Source: Paraburkholderia silvatlantica
GTDB taxonomy: Bacteria; Pseudomonadota; Gammaproteobacteria; Burkholderiales; Burkholderiaceae
DNA length: 64,000 nucleotides
Direction of reading: 5' to 3'
Assembly (NCBI RefSeq): GCF_003096715.1
Contig: NZ_QEOL01000037.1
Span: 1 to 64,000, forward strand
In this document: piece after piece, positions 63,386 through 64,000 of the stretch
Numbering within the stretch: the first letter of the stretch is position 1
Layout of the letters: each line of letters begins with the position of its first letter
Notes under the pieces: generated by a model
Told to the model about the DNA's origin: nothing
What the model saw: only the letters and a program-made list of their open reading frames with translations
The model's database searches: none
Made by a program: the position numbers and the translations under genes

Positions 63386-64000
63386 TTCGCCGGCTCCGCC
63401 CAGCCGAGCGCGCGCATCGTCCCGCGCGCCGCGACGACGACCCGCGCCGGCCCGATTTCCAGCACGCGAGCGTCGCCGATCGCCTCGCCCGCCTGCGCGG
63501 TCATGACGCCATCGGGCGTTTCCAGGAGCGCGAGGATGCGCTGCCGATCCTGGAGGATGCCAGCCAGGCGCCACCCGTCTACCGCCCTCCCGGCCGCAGC
63601 CGCCTGCGCGAAGGGATCGCGAACCGCCGCTGCGGCAGACGCCGCCAGCGGCACAGCCGCAAGCGCATCGTATACATGCAATGTTGCCGAGACCGACAAA
63701 CCGGTTCCGATGCGCCGGATTGCAAGCTCGGATGGCACCGTGAGCGCCGGCTCACGCGCCAACCCTTCGAGCAGTCGGCGCAGTTGCGCGAAGGTGCCTT
63801 GCGCGACCAGCTTGACCGACCGGAACGCCTCGGTTTGCGCGCCGCCCGCGACACCCGGCTCCAGCACTTGCACCACGAGGTCCGATTGCGCGGCGAGTTG
63901 CGAGATGCGGCGAATGTCGTCGGCGGAATTGCCGGCGCGCGGCGCACGCCAGGGCGTTCGCGCCGCAGCGTCGCGCAGCGCGGGCAGACGCGCCAGGACT
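63382..64000 (-). CDS. PilO/PilP-like pilus assembly protein, 5' end outside window
   Basis: The last ~205 residues lie here; the frame is open to the window edge. The first part (DDIRRISQLAAQSDLVVQVLEPG, FRSVKLVAQGTFAQLRRLLEGLAREP) resembles the periplasmic ferredoxin-like PilO domain; the last part (DPFAQ..., WRLAGILQDRQRILALLETPDGV, AQAGEAIGDARVLEIGPARVVV) resembles the PilP HR domain that contacts PilQ. This suggests a PilO-PilP fusion, which would link the inner-membrane platform to the secretin. Its stop overlaps pilQ, so the genes are translationally coupled. Confidence 0.75.
   Translation of the reverse strand, partial: VLARLPALRDAAARTPWRAPRAGNSADDIRRISQLAAQSDLVVQVLEPGVAGGAQTEAFRSVKLVAQGTFAQLRRLLEGLAREPALTVPSELAIRRIGTGLSVSATLHVYDALAAVPLAASAAAAVRDPFAQAAAAGRAVDGWRLAGILQDRQRILALLETPDGVMTAQAGEAIGDARVLEIGPARVVVAARGTMRALGWAEPAK

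Overview
The window is GC-rich DNA packed with genes on both strands. Gene content and order match the primary chromosome of a beta-proteobacterium of Burkholderia sensu lato; Paraburkholderia or a close relative is my best guess. The evidence is the run pilQ-aroK-aroB-dgt-(ugpQ)-gltB-gltD, petABC-sspA-sspB, an mla operon with mlaA inside it, murA sitting within the his genes, and his genes leading into tatABC. It is almost entirely core housekeeping DNA. I see no prophage, integron, CRISPR array or intact insertion sequence.

Layout. 0-5.8 kb: start of an APC permease, a cold-shock gene with a strong promoter and long leader, an Hsp70-like gene, a nitroreductase, and an MFS gene divergent from a TetR gene with paired operators. 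5.8-12.9 kb: two SAM methyltransferases, a solitary Eco57I-type DNA methyltransferase carrying a hexanucleotide repeat tract, a CDF transporter and tRNA-Thr(TGT). 12.9-17.1 kb: sspB, sspA and the cytochrome bc1 operon petABC. 17.3-19.4 kb: Nif3-like gene and a DegS-like protease. 19.4-31.2 kb, all leftward: murA, hisG-D-C-B-H-A-F-I-E, a small membrane protein, a HIT protein and tatA-B-C. 31.2-37.8 kb: mlaF-E-D-A-C-B, a YadGH-like ABC exporter and a BolA-like gene. 37.9-41.8 kb: thiO-S-G-E behind a TPP riboswitch and a 26-codon leader ORF. 42-48.1 kb: SbmA/YddA-like ABC transporter, unusual SDR, MFS transporter, DadA-type dehydrogenase and 2H phosphodiesterase. 48.2-54.8 kb: gltB-gltD, with the gltD tail repeated. 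55.1-57.8 kb: a RAYT-type protein with a degenerate active site, OmpW and a YqjD/ElaB-like protein. 57.8-64 kb: ugpQ, dgt, aroB, aroK, pilQ and a PilO/PilP-like gene cut by the window edge.

Functionally the window joins central metabolism (glutamate synthase, histidine, thiamine, shikimate), respiration (bc1), envelope maintenance (Mla, Tat, MurA, DegS, OmpW) and type IV pilus or DNA-uptake assembly. The most unusual items are (1) two extra copies of the last 70 bp of gltD, each joined to a 49-bp spacer with a near-perfect palindrome; (2) a REP-associated transposase homologue that has lost both HUH histidines and the catalytic tyrosine but has gained a long Gly/Ser-rich tail; (3) an in-frame hexamer repeat tract in the orphan DNA methyltransferase; (4) a hydrophobic leader ORF overlapping thiO behind the TPP riboswitch. 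Database searches were not possible, so family names rest on recognised motifs and gene order.
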